Positions 44,891 to 44,909 of a stretch of 44,909 bases of DNA are shown piece by piece (positions within the stretch are counted from its first letter, which is position 1; every line of letters begins with the position of its first letter). The translations under genes and the position numbers were made by a program. The notes under the pieces are model-generated. The model had not been told where the DNA came from, did no database searches, and saw only the letters and a program-made list of their open reading frames with translations. The DNA comes from Clostridia bacterium (GTDB taxonomy: Bacteria; Bacillota; Clostridia; Oscillospirales; CAG-272), in the NCBI GenBank assembly GCA_017451485.1, contig JAFTOG010000035.1:1-44909 (forward strand), in the 5' to 3' direction.

Positions 44891-44909
44891 TCACCTATAA
44901 GTGTAAATC

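Overview
The window reads as chromosome from a low-GC, endospore-forming Clostridia bacterium, probably of the Ruminococcus/Oscillospiraceae type. The reasons are a complete spoIVA, an S12-S7-EF-G-EF-Tu (str) cluster of Firmicutes type, strong GGAGG ribosome binding sites, short convergent gene pairs separated by bidirectional terminators, and sigma-A promoters. Most of those promoters have a 17-bp spacer and an extended -10 (TGn).

Layout. 1-2.4 kb: the 3' tail of an IS3-family transposase, a lipoprotein with two FKBP-like modules, and a six-helix membrane protein. 2.5-7.6 kb: an M14 carboxypeptidase, two tandem paralogous amino-acid-binding lipoproteins, the matching permease and ATPase, and an SGNH hydrolase. 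7.7-9.8 kb: a small operon of an unknown helical protein, an ArsR-DUF2087 regulator, an XRE regulator and an acetyltransferase. 9.8-15 kb: housekeeping and metabolic genes (type II pantothenate kinase, ThuA-like protein, uracil-DNA glycosylase, TIM-barrel isomerase, GNAT, nucleoside phosphorylase, Nudix). 15-23.5 kb: a more accessory stretch with XRE and AraC regulators, argS, a gene broken by an in-frame TGA, a HEPN-like protein, a GNAT, a small kinase and repeat-rich intergenic DNA. 23.5-23.8 kb: tRNA-Gly, tRNA-Arg and tRNA-His in one minus-strand transcript. 23.9-31.4 kb: a secreted protein with a C39-like fold that has lost its catalytic residues, then ligA-cca-GH3 beta-glucosidase as an overlapping operon. 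31.7-38.7 kb: ftsZ, an AEC transporter, then rpsL-rpsG-fusA-tuf. 38.7-44.9 kb: a HAD hydrolase, spoIVA, a DUF4190-type membrane protein with 36-bp repeats, a DUF2752 protein, a CNNM/CorC-type protein, a second HAD phosphatase and an ECF-transporter S component.

The strongest find is the argS leader (about 17703-17908, minus strand). A consensus promoter drives an 11-residue leader peptide ending in four consecutive arginine codons and a stop. It is followed by mutually exclusive RNA pairings and a 13-bp terminator hairpin directly before the argS ribosome binding site. I see no T-box. This looks like ribosome-mediated, arginine-sensing attenuation of arginyl-tRNA synthetase. Other notable items are a 26-bp operator-like palindrome at the start site of the amino-acid ABC operon, a 70-bp nested-palindrome element with covarying arms, inverted repeat copies around a kinase gene, and the pseudo-protease. 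No CRISPR array, rRNA or phage module is visible.
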